Shown here piece by piece: positions 1-8,980 of a stretch of 64,000 nt of DNA. Numbering within the stretch: position 1 is the stretch's first letter; each line of letters starts with the position of its first letter. The translations under genes and the position numbers were made by a program. Under the pieces are notes generated by a model. It had not been told where the DNA came from and made no database searches. It worked only from the letters and a program-made list of their open reading frames with translations. Source of the stretch: Oleiphilaceae bacterium (GTDB lineage: Bacteria > Pseudomonadota > Gammaproteobacteria > Pseudomonadales > Oleiphilaceae). Where the stretch lies: assembly GCA_022447365.1 (NCBI GenBank), contig JAKVBL010000010.1, forward strand, positions 1 through 64,000, given 5' to 3'.

Positions 1-3000
1 GATCAAAGGTGTACGACCCGTCGGCATTTAGCGTAAAACCGTCTATGGTCGGTGCGGTGTAGGTGGCCGTTTCATGGTCGTCAGTATCCGTTGCTGTAAG
101 CTGGCCCGTTAGCAATTGGCCATCCTCTGTCACACTTTGCGCTTGGATTTGCTGTAATACCGGCGCGTCATTTGTGCCCGTTAGGGTGATGACAAGATTC
201 TTGGTATCAGTCGCGCCAGCTAGGTCAGTTACTGTCACAGGGATGGTGATGGTTTGTACATCGCCTTGCGCCAAATGGTTATAACTACCGTGGCTTGGGT
301 CGAAGCTATAGCTACCATCTTGCTTTAGTACAAAACCATCTACATTCGGTGCACTAAAGGTAAGTTGGTCATTCGTATCAATATCCGAGCCGGTAAGCAC
401 ACCTGTGGTCTTAGTGCTATCACCCTCTCTTGCCGATTGTGCTGTAATGACACTCAAAACGGGCGCGTCGTTAATACCTGTAATCGTCACCGAAATACTG
501 TGTGCGGTGCCGTCTGCCGAATGGATTTGTATCACATCGGTCAGCGTATTATTGATCGGCGAGGAGCCTGCACCGAGCAGCTGCACGTCGCGACTTTGAT
601 TATCTAGATCATAGGTCCAGGTACCATTCGCTTGAAGGTGTAATGTTCCGTGTACACCCTGGATATCGCCCGCTTGAAAATGATCCTGACCAGCATCTTT
701 ATCACTTACACTGAGCGTGCTCGTCGCTTGCAGCGTGGTATCTTCTCTCACCATTCCGATATCCGCACCGCTGATGATCGCCGTATCATCTTTGCCGTGC
801 ACGGTAATGGTTAAGTTCTGCGTATCGGTTGCACCGCTTTGATCGACTACGCCAACGGGTATTGTCAGCGTTTGAACTTGACCTGCGGCTAGGTGTTGGT
901 AACTCGCATGGCTCGGATCAAAGCTATAGCTGCCGTCTGCATGCAGGGTAAACCCATCAACTTGCTGCATTACGCTGTAACGAGTGACTTCATGGTCGTC
1001 AGTATCCGTTGCTGTAAGCTGGCCCGTTAGCAATTGGCCATCCTCTGTCACACTTTGCGCTTGGATTTGCTGTAATACCGGCGCGTCATTTGTGCCCGTT
1101 AGGGTGATGACAAGATTCTTGGTATCAGTCGCGCCAGCTAGGTCAGTTACTGTCACAGGGATGGTGATGGTTTGTACATCGCCTTGCGCCAAATGGTTAT
1201 AACTACCGTGGCTTGGGTCGAAGCTATAGCTACCATCTTGCTTTAGTACAAAACCATCTACATTCGGTGCACTAAAGGTAAGTTGGTCATTCGTATCAAT
1301 ATCCGAGCCGGTAAGCACACCTGTGGTCTTAGTGCTATCACCCTCTCTTGCTGTTTGAGCGGTAATCGTATTTAAAACTGGAGCATCATTGGTGCCTTGA
1401 ACATGGACGATGATAGCCTGTGTGCTGGTTGTACCGTGTGAATCGGTAACGGTCGCCACAAACATTTCGATGTGTTTTTCACCTTCATGCAAGGCCTGCG
1501 TAAGTTGCGCCTGATTGCTTGTCCCTTGTCCTAAATCATAGCTCCATTGACCGGTTTGAGGATCGATTGATATTGATCCGTACTTTCCTGAGGTGTGGTC
1601 AAGTGACCAGGTCAATATAGTAGTCTGGTCAACCGCTATTGCCGAAAGGGTGCCGCTCGAAGAGGGGGTTTGATCTTCAATTGTTGTGCCGATCGCATCG
1701 GCAGGATGAATGTGTATTCGTGGATGATCTGTGGTACCGGTTATGGTCACCACAATGTCGTGCTTGGTGCCATCGGCGGTCGTCACTGTCGCAGAGTCGG
1801 TGATGTGTTGTCCGGCTGCAAGGCTCTGAATGGCGGCTTGAGTGTTGTCTGCTGTAAACTGCCAGCTGCCATCTTTATCGATAGCGAAGGTGCCATATTG
1901 CCCTGTGATCGCTTCTTTTTGGAAGAAGGCTTCGCCACTATCAGTGTCTGTAACGCCTAGCTGGCCCGTCGCAACAAGATCATTGCCTTGAACGTTAGTG
2001 TCCTCCTTTACACCGTGGCCGCCTGAGTCAGTAACAACTGCAAAGTCATTTGTGCCTTGAACGGTGATTCTTACTTCATGATTAGTGCCGTCGGCGGATG
2101 TTACGGTAATGGTGTCGGTAGTCTGTTTACCTTGACCTAGGGCTTGTACCGTCGGGTTTTGATTATTAAGGTCATAGGTCCAAGAACCATCTTTTTGAAG
2201 ATGTAGGTTGCCATATTGGCCTTGCAGGTCTCCATCTTGAAAGTAGGACTCGCCAGTGTCGATATCTTGGATAGTAAGCTGTCCCTGTGCTTGTAAGACG
2301 CTCTCTTCAGTGACATTGCTTGAGTCTGTACCGCCGATGACAGCTGTATCATTTTTGCCGTTAATTTGGATATTAATTCGATGAGGCTCGCCATCAGCTG
2401 CATGCACAATGAGTGTGTCTGTCATCATGCTGCCCGCGTTCATTGCCTGAATATCAGGATGCTGATTGTCTAGGCTGTATGTCCAGCTTCCATCTTGCTG
2501 AAGGTGGAGTGTGCCGTAAGCGCCTTGAATATCTCCAGCGCTGAAGTGATCTTCTCCGGCATCCTTGTCGCTAATTGTTAACTGGCCATGCGCGTTAAGT
2601 TGCGAATCTTCTGTGACATCTCCGACCTTTGCATCGGTAATTTGGGCGGTATCATTTGTGCCAGTAATTTCGATATCTAAGCCATGTGCAAAATCAACAC
2701 CACCTGCGTTTTGTGCGTGAATGTCGAAGTGCTCTGAAACCAGTTGTCCGTCAGTCAGTGCATCGACGTTTGTTGCACCAGAATTCAAGCGATACTCCCA
2801 TTGACCTGATGGTGCGATAGTTAGAGTACCGTATTGACCTTGGTAACTTTGCGAAGCGAAAGAGCCTGGGCCGCCAGCAATTGAAAGTTGGCCGCTTGCA
2901 GAAACTTGGTTGTCTTCGCTTACTGAACCATCAAAAACTCCAGTAATTGAAATAGGCAGATCTTGGTGTACAGAAGAATTTGCTAGTAATTGATTGTGTT

Positions 3001-3505
3001 GCGTGTTGATTGTGTTGCTTAGGGCATCGTCTTGTTCGGAGCCGAATGAAGCGAGACTTCTTGATGAGAAGACAGATGTGTCTGTAGCGTTGTCGATCTC
3101 TAAGTTGGTTCTTTCGACAACTGCCGGTGTATCGTGGTGATGCCCATCTGATTGAGCTTGCGCGTTTTTCGTGTCTTCTTTGTTTTCTATATCTACTTTC
3201 TGAGATGCTTCTTTGGCGTCTGCACGAATACTCGTGCTAATGCTGCTGTCTGAGGAATTGATTGAAGGATCAAATTGATCTGGTGATTGATCAGGTAGCG
3301 TGTTGGAAAAATGGCTGACTAGTTGCGGCTCTTTGACGATAAAGCTCAGGGTATCGCCAGCAGGGGAACGAAGCACTACCTGATTTCCGTCAGGGCTGTT
3401 TAGAAGAGTGTCTTCTGAAACTTTGTCTCCGATTCTTAGTTGGACGTGCTGTCCGAACTTGTCGACATAAAAAATGGGGCCAGAGATAGATACAACGGTA
3501 AACAC
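1..3505 (-). CDS. Giant VCBS-repeat adhesin, LapA/BapA-like (5' part, continues off the left edge)
   Basis: Reading the minus strand from a GTG at 3505 gives one open frame to the window edge (about 1168 codons). A GGAGG about 7 nt upstream supports this start. The first ~70 residues (VVSISGPIFYVDKFG, then IGDKVSEDTLL) resemble the N-terminal retention module of RTX adhesins. An Asp/Ser/Gln-rich linker with a short His run follows. From about residue 190 there are tandem VCBS/cadherin-like units of ~100 residues with repeated motifs such as TGTNDAPVL, GQYGTLHLQ, DGSWTYDL and LTISDKDAGEDHF. By family this would be a calcium-binding biofilm adhesin secreted by a type I system. Its C-terminal RTX signal and transporter genes lie outside the window. 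Part of the repeat array is duplicated at the DNA level (see repeats). Family call is firm; exact function is inferred. Confidence 0.9.
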   Translation of the reverse strand, partial: MFTVVSISGPIFYVDKFGQHVQLRIGDKVSEDTLLNSPDGNQVVLRSPAGDTLSFIVKEPQLVSHFSNTLPDQSPDQFDPSINSSDSSISTSIRADAKEASQKVDIENKEDTKNAQAQSDGHHHDTPAVVERTNLEIDNATDTSVFSSRSLASFGSEQDDALSNTINTQHNQLLANSSVHQDLPISITGVFDGSVSEDNQVSASGQLSIAGGPGSFASQSYQGQYGTLTIAPSGQWEYRLNSGATNVDALTDGQLVSEHFDIHAQNAGGVDFAHGLDIEITGTNDTAQITDAKVGDVTEDSQLNAHGQLTISDKDAGEDHFSAGDIQGAYGTLHLQQDGSWTYSLDNQHPDIQAMNAGSMMTDTLIVHAADGEPHRINIQINGKNDTAVIGGTDSSNVTEESVLQAQGQLTIQDIDTGESYFQDGDLQGQYGNLHLQKDGSWTYDLNNQNPTVQALGQGKQTTDTITVTSADGTNHEVRITVQGTNDFAVVTDSGGHGVKEDTNVQGNDLVATGQLGVTDTDSGEAFFQKEAITGQYGTFAIDKDGSWQFTADNTQAAIQSLAAGQHITDSATVTTADGTKHDIVVTITGTTDHPRIHIHPADAIGTTIEDQTPSSSGTLSAIAVDQTTILTWSLDHTSGKYGSISIDPQTGQWSYDLGQGTSNQAQLTQALHEGEKHIEMFVATVTDSHGTTSTQAIIVHVQGTNDAPVLNTITAQTAREGDSTKTTGVLTGSDIDTNDQLTFSAPNVDGFVLKQDGSYSFDPSHGSYNHLAQGDVQTITIPVTVTDLAGATDTKNLVITLTGTNDAPVLQQIQAQSVTEDGQLLTGQLTATDTDDHEVTRYSVMQQVDGFTLHADGSYSFDPSHASYQHLAAGQVQTLTIPVGVVDQSGATDTQNLTITVHGKDDTAIISGADIGMVREDTTLQATSTLSVSDKDAGQDHFQAGDIQGVHGTLHLQANGTWTYDLDNQSRDVQLLGAGSSPINNTLTDVIQIHSADGTAHSISVTITGINDAPVLSVITAQSAREGDSTKTTGVLTGSDIDTNDQLTFSAPNVDGFVLKQDGSYSFDPSHGSYNHLAQGDVQTITIPVTVTDLAGATDTKNLVITLTGTNDAPVLQQIQAQSVTEDGQLLTGQLTATDTDDHETATYTAPTIDGFTLNADGSYTFD
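71..433 (-). repeat. Perfect 363-bp direct repeat inside the adhesin gene, copy 1
   Basis: Bases 71-433 match 989-1351 without a mismatch, including synonymous positions. The offset is 918 bp (306 codons), so both copies are in frame. Each copy codes for 121 residues spanning the junction of two VCBS units. Sequence on both sides of the copies diverges abruptly. Confidence 0.95.
989..1351 (-). repeat. Perfect 363-bp direct repeat inside the adhesin gene, copy 2
   Basis: Second copy of the repeat at 71-433. The identity starts at the TTCATGG at 989 and ends at the C at 1351. Recombination between the copies would delete or add exactly 306 codons without a frameshift. Confidence 0.95.
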
Positions 3506-3658
3506 GTAGATATTTCCTCCGTAACCGGCGGCCACACAAACCGCCTAGCTAAGTTTCAATTATGAAAACATCTAATAATTATAGTCTAAAGTTCGGCTTT
3601 TTTGTGTAAATAATAAGCAAAATACGGGAGGTATGGTTTTTGAATTCTGTGGTTTATT

Positions 3659-3910
3659 CTAGGGTTTTTCGTCATCATCACCGCTTTGATCATAAGACTT
3701 CCACGCATCTTTGAGATCTTCTTGAAAAGCCTCTTCATGGAGGATCATAAATCCTCCTTCAATCAGGATAAAACTCGGTAATTTACTGACCTCGGGTTTG
3801 CCAGTATCAGGTGAACAAAAGCGTCTCTGTTTAACAAAAATACGCTGAAAGCAACGTTCCATTTTAGGATCGTTGATATAGGCAGTTTCGAACGGTGATT
3901 TTCGTGCCAT
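3659..3910 (-). CDS. Small hypothetical protein (83 aa)
   Basis: An 83-residue ORF with ATG at 3910 and a GGAG about 10 nt upstream. The protein has a basic, Cys-containing N-terminal half (MERCFQRIFVKQRRFCSPDTG), a hydrophobic middle (LPSFILIEGGFMILHEE) and an acidic C-terminus (DQSGDDDEKP). There is no signal peptide or membrane segment, and I do not recognise a family. It sits alone between the divergently transcribed kinase gene (4054) and the adhesin start. The coding call rests on start context, amino-acid composition and lack of a competing frame. Confidence 0.6.
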   Translation of the reverse strand: MARKSPFETAYINDPKMERCFQRIFVKQRRFCSPDTGKPEVSKLPSFILIEGGFMILHEEAFQEDLKDAWKSYDQSGDDDEKP

Positions 3911-4053
3911 AGAAATGTGCTCCGATAAATGACGTCAGCTTTGCTATATCGCTTGTGTCGATAATAGGCCTTGCCGCGGTCTTTTGTCTAGGCAAGAAAA
4001 ACTTAGATTGTCGACTATATTCATGCCCAATTGTTTCTTGAGGATAAAGCGGC

Positions 4054-6075
4054 GTGTGGCGGTTTGAAGACCTTTCGCAGAAGGGTTTTGTACTAACAGA
4101 GGGGAGCTACGATTATTCAGTCGTAATGTTCTCGTTGATTATTGCGGCAACAGCAGCGTTCGCGATGCTAATGATCGTCGAGCGTTTGTGGCGAGATAAT
4201 GCCGACTCAGATCATAGCCACAACAAAGGTGCAGCTTGGCTAGCGCTAGCCTCTGGAACAATGGGCTTAGGTGTTTGGTCCATGCATTTTACGGGAATGT
4301 ATGCGTTTCAGCTGCCGTATCACATGCACATGAGCGTCGTGATCACCATTATCTCTGTTTTACCTGCTTGTATTGGCGCTTACTTCGCACTGAAGTTATA
4401 TGCGGCTCGCCGCTTTGATCTGCGTTCCATGCAGGTCGGTGCTCTATGTTTGACCTTGGGCATTGGCGCCATGCATTACCTCGGTATGGAAGCCATGCAT
4501 TACGAGGGCTTGGTTCTTCGTTATGACCCAACTTGGTTTGTTCTGTCGATAGTGATGGCTTACATATTTGCGCTTTTGGCGCTTTATGTGCGCGTTTGGC
4601 AAAATAATAAGACGAGTAGTACAACGTTAAAACGACTTGTCGCCTCTGTACTGATCGGTTTGTCCGTCTCGGGGATGCATTATACCGCTATGCTCGCAAC
4701 CGAGTTTTATCTCGATCCTTCTATCGTCATCCCAGACCATTCATATCACGAACACACTTTGCTGTCTTGGATTGTGATTGTCGATGTCTTGCTGTTCTTA
4801 ACAGCCTTGATCATCGTTTTTATGCTCGGCACGAAGTTGGATCAAGCTCAAAAAGCAGCCATGGCTTCGGAACAGCGTGAGAATGCGGTTATTAGTGCCT
4901 TGGCTGATGCCTTGCTCGTTTTGGATAGTGATGGGAATGTCACCACATATAACGTGTCTGCTCAGCGCCTTTTTGGAGCGCAGCACAGACCCTTAGAACA
5001 AAAGCATATCGTTCAATTGATGCCTGAGATTGGTAGTTTCGAAGAGCTCCAAGACTGGGAGCATTCAAATCTCGCAAAAGGCGTCAGTGGTTTAACGCTC
5101 GAGTTTTCGACCTACAACGGTGATGGCCCACGTTATTATGAGGCGGTTTTTTCGCGTTTGTACTTCGATGAGAGTATCCATTACGTTTCGATGATTCGCG
5201 ATATCACGGTACGGATGCAGATGGAGCAAAAACTGAGACAAGCGCAAAAACTTGAGTCTATCGGTCAACTTGCCGCCGGTATCGCACACGAGATTAATAC
5301 GCCAATCCAATATGTCTCCGACAATATGAGCTTTTTGAAAAAAGCGGTTGGGCATGTCATGCAGGCGACTGAGATGTATCGGCAAGTGGTCGCGAATTGT
5401 TGTGATGACAACAGCAAGGAACAAGTCCAAGAACTCGAAAAAATGCTCAAAAAAGCCAAGTTCGCCTTTATTCGCGAAGAAATTCCAAAGTCGATTGATC
5501 AGTCGGCAGAAGGCTTAGGCCGTGTCACGAAAATCGTTCGCGCAATGAAATCTTTTTCACATGCAAGTGACGGTGAATTCTCACAAGTGGATTTGCTAGA
5601 AGCCTTGGAATCAACCATCACTATTTGCCGAAATGAGTGGAAGTATGTCGCGGATTTAGACTTGGATGTTGACTCGCATGTCGGCCCTATTTCTTTAATT
5701 CTCGATGAGTTTAATCAGGTTATTTTGAATTTAGTGGTGAATTCAGCGCATGCCATTGAAGAGCGACGAGTAAAAGAAAACAGTGCAGAGCTTGGGCGTA
5801 TCCTCGTGTCTGCAAAAACAGAAGGAAAAATCTTAACGCTAAAAGTGACAGACAATGGCTGCGGAATTTCAAAAGAAAACCAAGAAAAAGTTTTTGAACC
5901 ATTTTTTACGACTAAGGTTGTTGGCAAAGGAACAGGGCAAGGCCTCAATATTGTGTATTCGGTGATTGTTGAAAAGCATCGAGGATCGATTGATATCAAA
6001 TCAAAAGAAGGTGAGGGAACGACATTCATTCTGACGTTACCCACCACACAAGACGGACAAGAGTCTGAAACATAA
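4054..6075 (+). CDS. MHYT-domain membrane sensor histidine kinase
   Basis: GTG start with GAGGA about 9 nt upstream. The N-terminal ~265 residues form a multi-pass MHYT sensor with three signature motifs, MHFT (77-80), MHYL (140-143) and MHYT (208-211). MHYT domains are thought to bind a metal and sense a diatomic gas or redox state. A PAS-like region (about 278-390) follows. Then comes a dimerisation/phosphoacceptor segment GQLAAGIAHEINTPIQY, whose His is the likely autophosphorylation site, and an ATPase domain with NLVVNSAHAIEE (N box), DNGCGI (G1) and GTGQGLNIV (G2). All catalytic motifs are present. The next two genes encode receiver proteins and are the likely phosphotransfer partners. 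The signal sensed is unknown. Confidence 0.93.
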   Translation: MWRFEDLSQKGFVLTEGSYDYSVVMFSLIIAATAAFAMLMIVERLWRDNADSDHSHNKGAAWLALASGTMGLGVWSMHFTGMYAFQLPYHMHMSVVITIISVLPACIGAYFALKLYAARRFDLRSMQVGALCLTLGIGAMHYLGMEAMHYEGLVLRYDPTWFVLSIVMAYIFALLALYVRVWQNNKTSSTTLKRLVASVLIGLSVSGMHYTAMLATEFYLDPSIVIPDHSYHEHTLLSWIVIVDVLLFLTALIIVFMLGTKLDQAQKAAMASEQRENAVISALADALLVLDSDGNVTTYNVSAQRLFGAQHRPLEQKHIVQLMPEIGSFEELQDWEHSNLAKGVSGLTLEFSTYNGDGPRYYEAVFSRLYFDESIHYVSMIRDITVRMQMEQKLRQAQKLESIGQLAAGIAHEINTPIQYVSDNMSFLKKAVGHVMQATEMYRQVVANCCDDNSKEQVQELEKMLKKAKFAFIREEIPKSIDQSAEGLGRVTKIVRAMKSFSHASDGEFSQVDLLEALESTITICRNEWKYVADLDLDVDSHVGPISLILDEFNQVILNLVVNSAHAIEERRVKENSAELGRILVSAKTEGKILTLKVTDNGCGISKENQEKVFEPFFTTKVVGKGTGQGLNIVYSVIVEKHRGSIDIKSKEGEGTTFILTLPTTQDGQESET

Positions 6076-6113
6076 GCTCTTATTAATGAGTGTTCAAAGG
6101 TGAGATTGAAACG

Positions 6114-6479
6114 ATGGATATTCTATTTGTAGATGACGAACGGATGATTATCAGCGCATTAGAGCGCAATTTACGAGATTCAGATTGGTATATCGATTAC
6201 GCCCTAAGTGGACCCGAAGCATTGATTAAATTGGGTAAGCGTCATTTTGATGTAGTGGTGACCGACATGGCAATGCCCGCAATGACAGGAGATCGACTTT
6301 TGCGAGAGGTTAAAGAACTAGATCCGGAGATTACACGCATCATTATGTCTGGTCATGCTGATCAAAGTTTAGGTGTTGCAGATGGTGAATTGGCGCACCG
6401 TTGGCTCGATAAACCTTGTGATCCCACCTACTTGTTGCAGGTGCTTCAAGAGGTCGAAAAAGAGAAACGATTTAACTAG
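6114..6479 (+). CDS. Single-domain response regulator (receiver only)
   Basis: CheY-like receiver of 121 residues. Acidic pocket D7/D8 (LFVDDER), phosphoacceptor D51 (VVVTDMAMP) and conserved Lys in LDKPCDP are present, so it looks phosphorylatable. I chose the ATG at 6114 because it gives the canonical receiver start (MDILFVDDE) and has AGGTGA about 9 nt upstream; a GTG at 6090 would add eight residues. It has no output domain and so would act as a phosphorelay intermediate or through protein contact. It lies 38 bp after the kinase and 11 bp before a receiver-HDOD gene. Confidence 0.9.
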   Translation: MDILFVDDERMIISALERNLRDSDWYIDYALSGPEALIKLGKRHFDVVVTDMAMPAMTGDRLLREVKELDPEITRIIMSGHADQSLGVADGELAHRWLDKPCDPTYLLQVLQEVEKEKRFN

Positions 6480-6490
6480 GAACGCTTGCG

Positions 6491-7639
6491 ATGCGCATTT
6501 TATTTGTCGATGACGAGCAAATGATATTAGACGGCATCCAGCGCGCTCTATTTGATTCTGATTGGGAGATTGATACAGCCGATTCTGGACAAAAAGCACT
6601 CGGTCTTTTTGCAGATGAACCTTATGACATCCTTGTCTCAGACATGCGTATGCCCGGCATGGATGGCGAAGAGTTACTGTCAAAAATCGAGACGAGCTAC
6701 CCTGATACAGTGCGTATTGTTCTGTCTGGGCAAGCCGATCAAGCGGCCGCGTTGCGAAGCAGTTTTATTTCTCATCGATGGTTAGATAAGCCCTTCGACC
6801 CTGATGCTTTGCTGCACATTCTTAGCTTGATTGAAAATGCACTTGAGTCGATGCCAAGTCGTGAAATGCGCACACTCATTTGCGGCATTAGTTCGCTACC
6901 TAGTCCTCCTCGTGTCTATGCCCAAATTCAAACCTTCATTCAACAACGCGCTGACCTTGAAGACGTTGCTAAAGTGATCAGTGAAGATGCCGCACTGACA
7001 ACGAAAGTACTGCAAGTCACCAATTCGGCCTTATTTTCAAGAGGTGGTGAAACCACAGATGTGCAAGCCGCTGTCGTGCGTTTAGGTGTCGAAATGGTCA
7101 GTGAATTTGTCTTGTTCGCTGAAACCTATTCCTTGGCAATGAGCTCGCCATTTTTGAATGTTGATAAGGTCACCAAAGAAAGTTTTGTGATTAGTAAAAT
7201 GGCGGCAGAAGTAGCTGAAACCATAGACGAAAGCTTAGTCTCTGAAGCGAAGCTTGCTGGTCTATTAAGTGATTTAGGACAGGGTGCTTTACTACAAGCC
7301 TTCCCCGACAAAGCGCAAGACTATCTTGACAAAATTGCTTATGCCAATGAGGCTGAAATCGAACAAATTGAACTTGAAATGTTTGGTCTTGCAGATGCTC
7401 AGATTGGTGCCTATTTGTTACTCATGTGGGGTTTTTCTGCTGAGATTTTTAATGCGGTATTGATTGGTCGTCAATATGAACGAAGTATCAGCTCTTGTTC
7501 CACATTGCCCATCATTATTCATATCGCTCGACATCTCGCGAGAGGCCGTGATATTCATGAGGAGGTTGTGAGCTCTCTTGGTATTGCAGATAAATTGCCT
7601 GAGTGGAAAGAGCAGGCGGAGCGATTGGGGGCACGATAA
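6491..7639 (+). CDS. Response regulator with HDOD output domain
   Basis: The receiver domain occupies residues 1-120, with D7/D8, phosphoacceptor D51 (ILVSDMRMPGMDG) and LDKPFDP. It is clearly paralogous to the preceding receiver. Residues ~130-330 form an HDOD domain (LPSPPRVYAQI, then ISEDAALTTKVLQVTNSALF, and LLSDLGQGAL), a non-catalytic relative of HD-GYP used in signalling assemblies. The gene follows the kinase and single receiver in the same direction, so the three probably form one pathway. No DNA-binding domain is visible. The output is unknown; HDOD proteins are often tied to c-di-GMP or stress signalling, which is inference here. Confidence 0.92.
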   Translation: MRILFVDDEQMILDGIQRALFDSDWEIDTADSGQKALGLFADEPYDILVSDMRMPGMDGEELLSKIETSYPDTVRIVLSGQADQAAALRSSFISHRWLDKPFDPDALLHILSLIENALESMPSREMRTLICGISSLPSPPRVYAQIQTFIQQRADLEDVAKVISEDAALTTKVLQVTNSALFSRGGETTDVQAAVVRLGVEMVSEFVLFAETYSLAMSSPFLNVDKVTKESFVISKMAAEVAETIDESLVSEAKLAGLLSDLGQGALLQAFPDKAQDYLDKIAYANEAEIEQIELEMFGLADAQIGAYLLLMWGFSAEIFNAVLIGRQYERSISSCSTLPIIIHIARHLARGRDIHEEVVSSLGIADKLPEWKEQAERLGAR

Positions 7640-7642
7640 ATC

Positions 7643-7768
7643 ATGGATGAGAACCTACCAAAAATATTGTGTGTGGATGATGAACCCCATCAGCGACTCA
7701 AACGCCCAGCTATCTCAATATCGGGGGGGCAGAGTAAAAGTACTCTTACTCCATTTTCAAAGGCTTAG
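7643..7768 (+). pseudogene. Truncated response-regulator stub
   Basis: The ATG at 7643, 3 bp after the HDOD gene, opens a 41-codon frame beginning MDENLPKILCVDDEPHQRLK. This is a canonical receiver N-terminus with its acidic pair. After about 20 residues the homology stops and the frame runs through a G-rich palindromic element (about 7724-7752) to a TAG at 7766-7768. The phosphoacceptor region and all output domains are missing. The most likely reading is a fourth gene of the kinase/receiver operon that lost its body, leaving a 5' fragment. Confidence 0.7.
7724..7752. repeat. Palindromic GGGGTCAGAGT-type element, diverged copy
   Basis: GGGGCAGAGT, a short A-rich loop and ACTCTTACTCC form an imperfect inverted repeat. 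It is related to the perfect copy at 56448-56479 and the imperfect copy at 19826-19856. It lies inside the broken receiver gene. Confidence 0.6.
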
Positions 7769-7902
7769 GTATCTCGCAAGTTTCTAGCTTTTTACAAGCG
7801 TTGACGTTTGATATGACGGATTGTCTGGTTACTTTCTGATCGCACGCTACACTCAAATTAAAGTAAGACAAAAATAAATGAGCTTTAAGACGAGAGTGTC
7901 CC

Positions 7903-8832
7903 ATGAACTTAATTAAACCACTTAGCTCAGGCTTGCCCGTAATCGTGTTATCAGCCGTGACCATGATCGGCTGTGCAAGTAACCCTGCCGTGGATGAAAA
8001 TATTGATGCTCCACCTGCGGAGCAAACAGAATCAAACCCAGCGAGCGCTGAGCAGCAGGCTGCGAATTCAAACTCAGTTGAATTAGAGCCTACAGCAGAT
8101 AAAGAGCTTGCAGTTAATAAAGAGCCTTCAGCAGATAAAGAGCCTTCGGCCAGAAAAAATCCGTCAGCCGACGCTGTATCTGCAGCAGTGAAAGAAGATG
8201 CTGAATCTAGTGCAGAACAGAAAACCGAAGAGAAACCTGTTGATGTACCTGTTGTTGCAGATCAGCAAAAGCAAGCTTATAAGCCAGAACAAAAAGCGAA
8301 GCCTGAGTCGAAGTCTAAACCTAAACTTCAAGAAAAGGTTGCTAAAGCTAAGGTTCCTGTAAAAGCTGAAAAACCAAAGAAAGATCTTACAAAGAACGCA
8401 TTGAATGTGAGTAAAAAAGATCTTCCGGTGCGTCTAAAATTGTGGTCTTTAGGTACCAGTTATCAGGAACAGGGTGCGCTTGTTTTAAAAACGCCTACTA
8501 TGCAAATGGGTGATGGCGATTTTTATTCTCAAGTATGGCTAACTCTGACCTCAGAAAAGCTTGAAGTGAACAGCTCTTCAGACATTGATGAGAATCTTGC
8601 TGGTATTGGTGTTCGTGTAAACGGTGGTGATTTGATTCCTTTTGATCGTATTCAAGCAAAAAATGCAGGTGTGTTAGAAGGGGATTGGATAAACAAATTA
8701 TCAGAAGGTGGTGAGCTTGAGATTATGCTCGGGTTCTTCCCTGATAAAGACTCAGATAGTCCCGTATTTAAGCGTGTTGCATCAATCAACGATTTATCTC
8801 GTCTTGTACCAACTTACTACAAGCTAAAATAG
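7903..8832 (+). CDS. Lipoprotein with Ala/Glu/Lys/Pro-rich spacer and unknown C-terminal domain
   Basis: The N-terminus has a hydrophobic signal ending in a lipobox (TMIGCAS), so it should be a lipid-anchored envelope protein. Residues ~25-165 are low complexity, with imperfect repeats of the ADKEPSA type followed by a Lys/Pro/Glu-rich stretch. This resembles an extended periplasm-spanning linker. The last ~130 residues (from LPVRLKLWSLG to the C-terminus) form a compact domain rich in beta-type residues that I do not recognise. A strong terminator follows at 8858-8887, so it is probably monocistronic. Its function is unknown. Confidence 0.82.
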   Translation: MNLIKPLSSGLPVIVLSAVTMIGCASNPAVDENIDAPPAEQTESNPASAEQQAANSNSVELEPTADKELAVNKEPSADKEPSARKNPSADAVSAAVKEDAESSAEQKTEEKPVDVPVVADQQKQAYKPEQKAKPESKSKPKLQEKVAKAKVPVKAEKPKKDLTKNALNVSKKDLPVRLKLWSLGTSYQEQGALVLKTPTMQMGDGDFYSQVWLTLTSEKLEVNSSSDIDENLAGIGVRVNGGDLIPFDRIQAKNAGVLEGDWINKLSEGGELEIMLGFFPDKDSDSPVFKRVASINDLSRLVPTYYKLK

Positions 8833-8857
8833 CCGCAGGCAAGATCGAGTGAACGTG

Positions 8858-8887
8858 AAAGGCAGAGTCGTTTTACTCTGCCTTTTT
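8858..8887 (+). terminator. Rho-independent terminator
   Basis: The 7-bp stem GGCAGAG/CTCTGCC has an 8-nt loop and is followed directly by a T6 run. It lies 26 bp after the lipoprotein stop codon. Confidence 0.9.
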
Positions 8888-8980
8888 TATTGGATTTCTT
8901 ACAAAACAAAACTTGTCTCTTTACCTCTTCGTAGTACTCTTCCTATTCAAATTCGTTATCAATCAAGTTAAGGAGCTATG

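Noticed and set aside
63..1960. Plus-strand ORFs such as 63-284, 984-1202 and 1670-1960
   Set aside because: They are antisense to the VCBS adhesin frame. The near-identical pair only mirrors the DNA duplication.
3960..4010. CTTGCC/GGCAAG inverted repeat before the kinase gene, considered as a terminator
   Set aside because: The arm is short, the loop long, and an A-run rather than a T-run follows on either usable strand.
5092..6047. Minus-strand ORFs under the histidine kinase gene
   Set aside because: They are shadows of the well-supported kinase frame and encode no recognisable domain.
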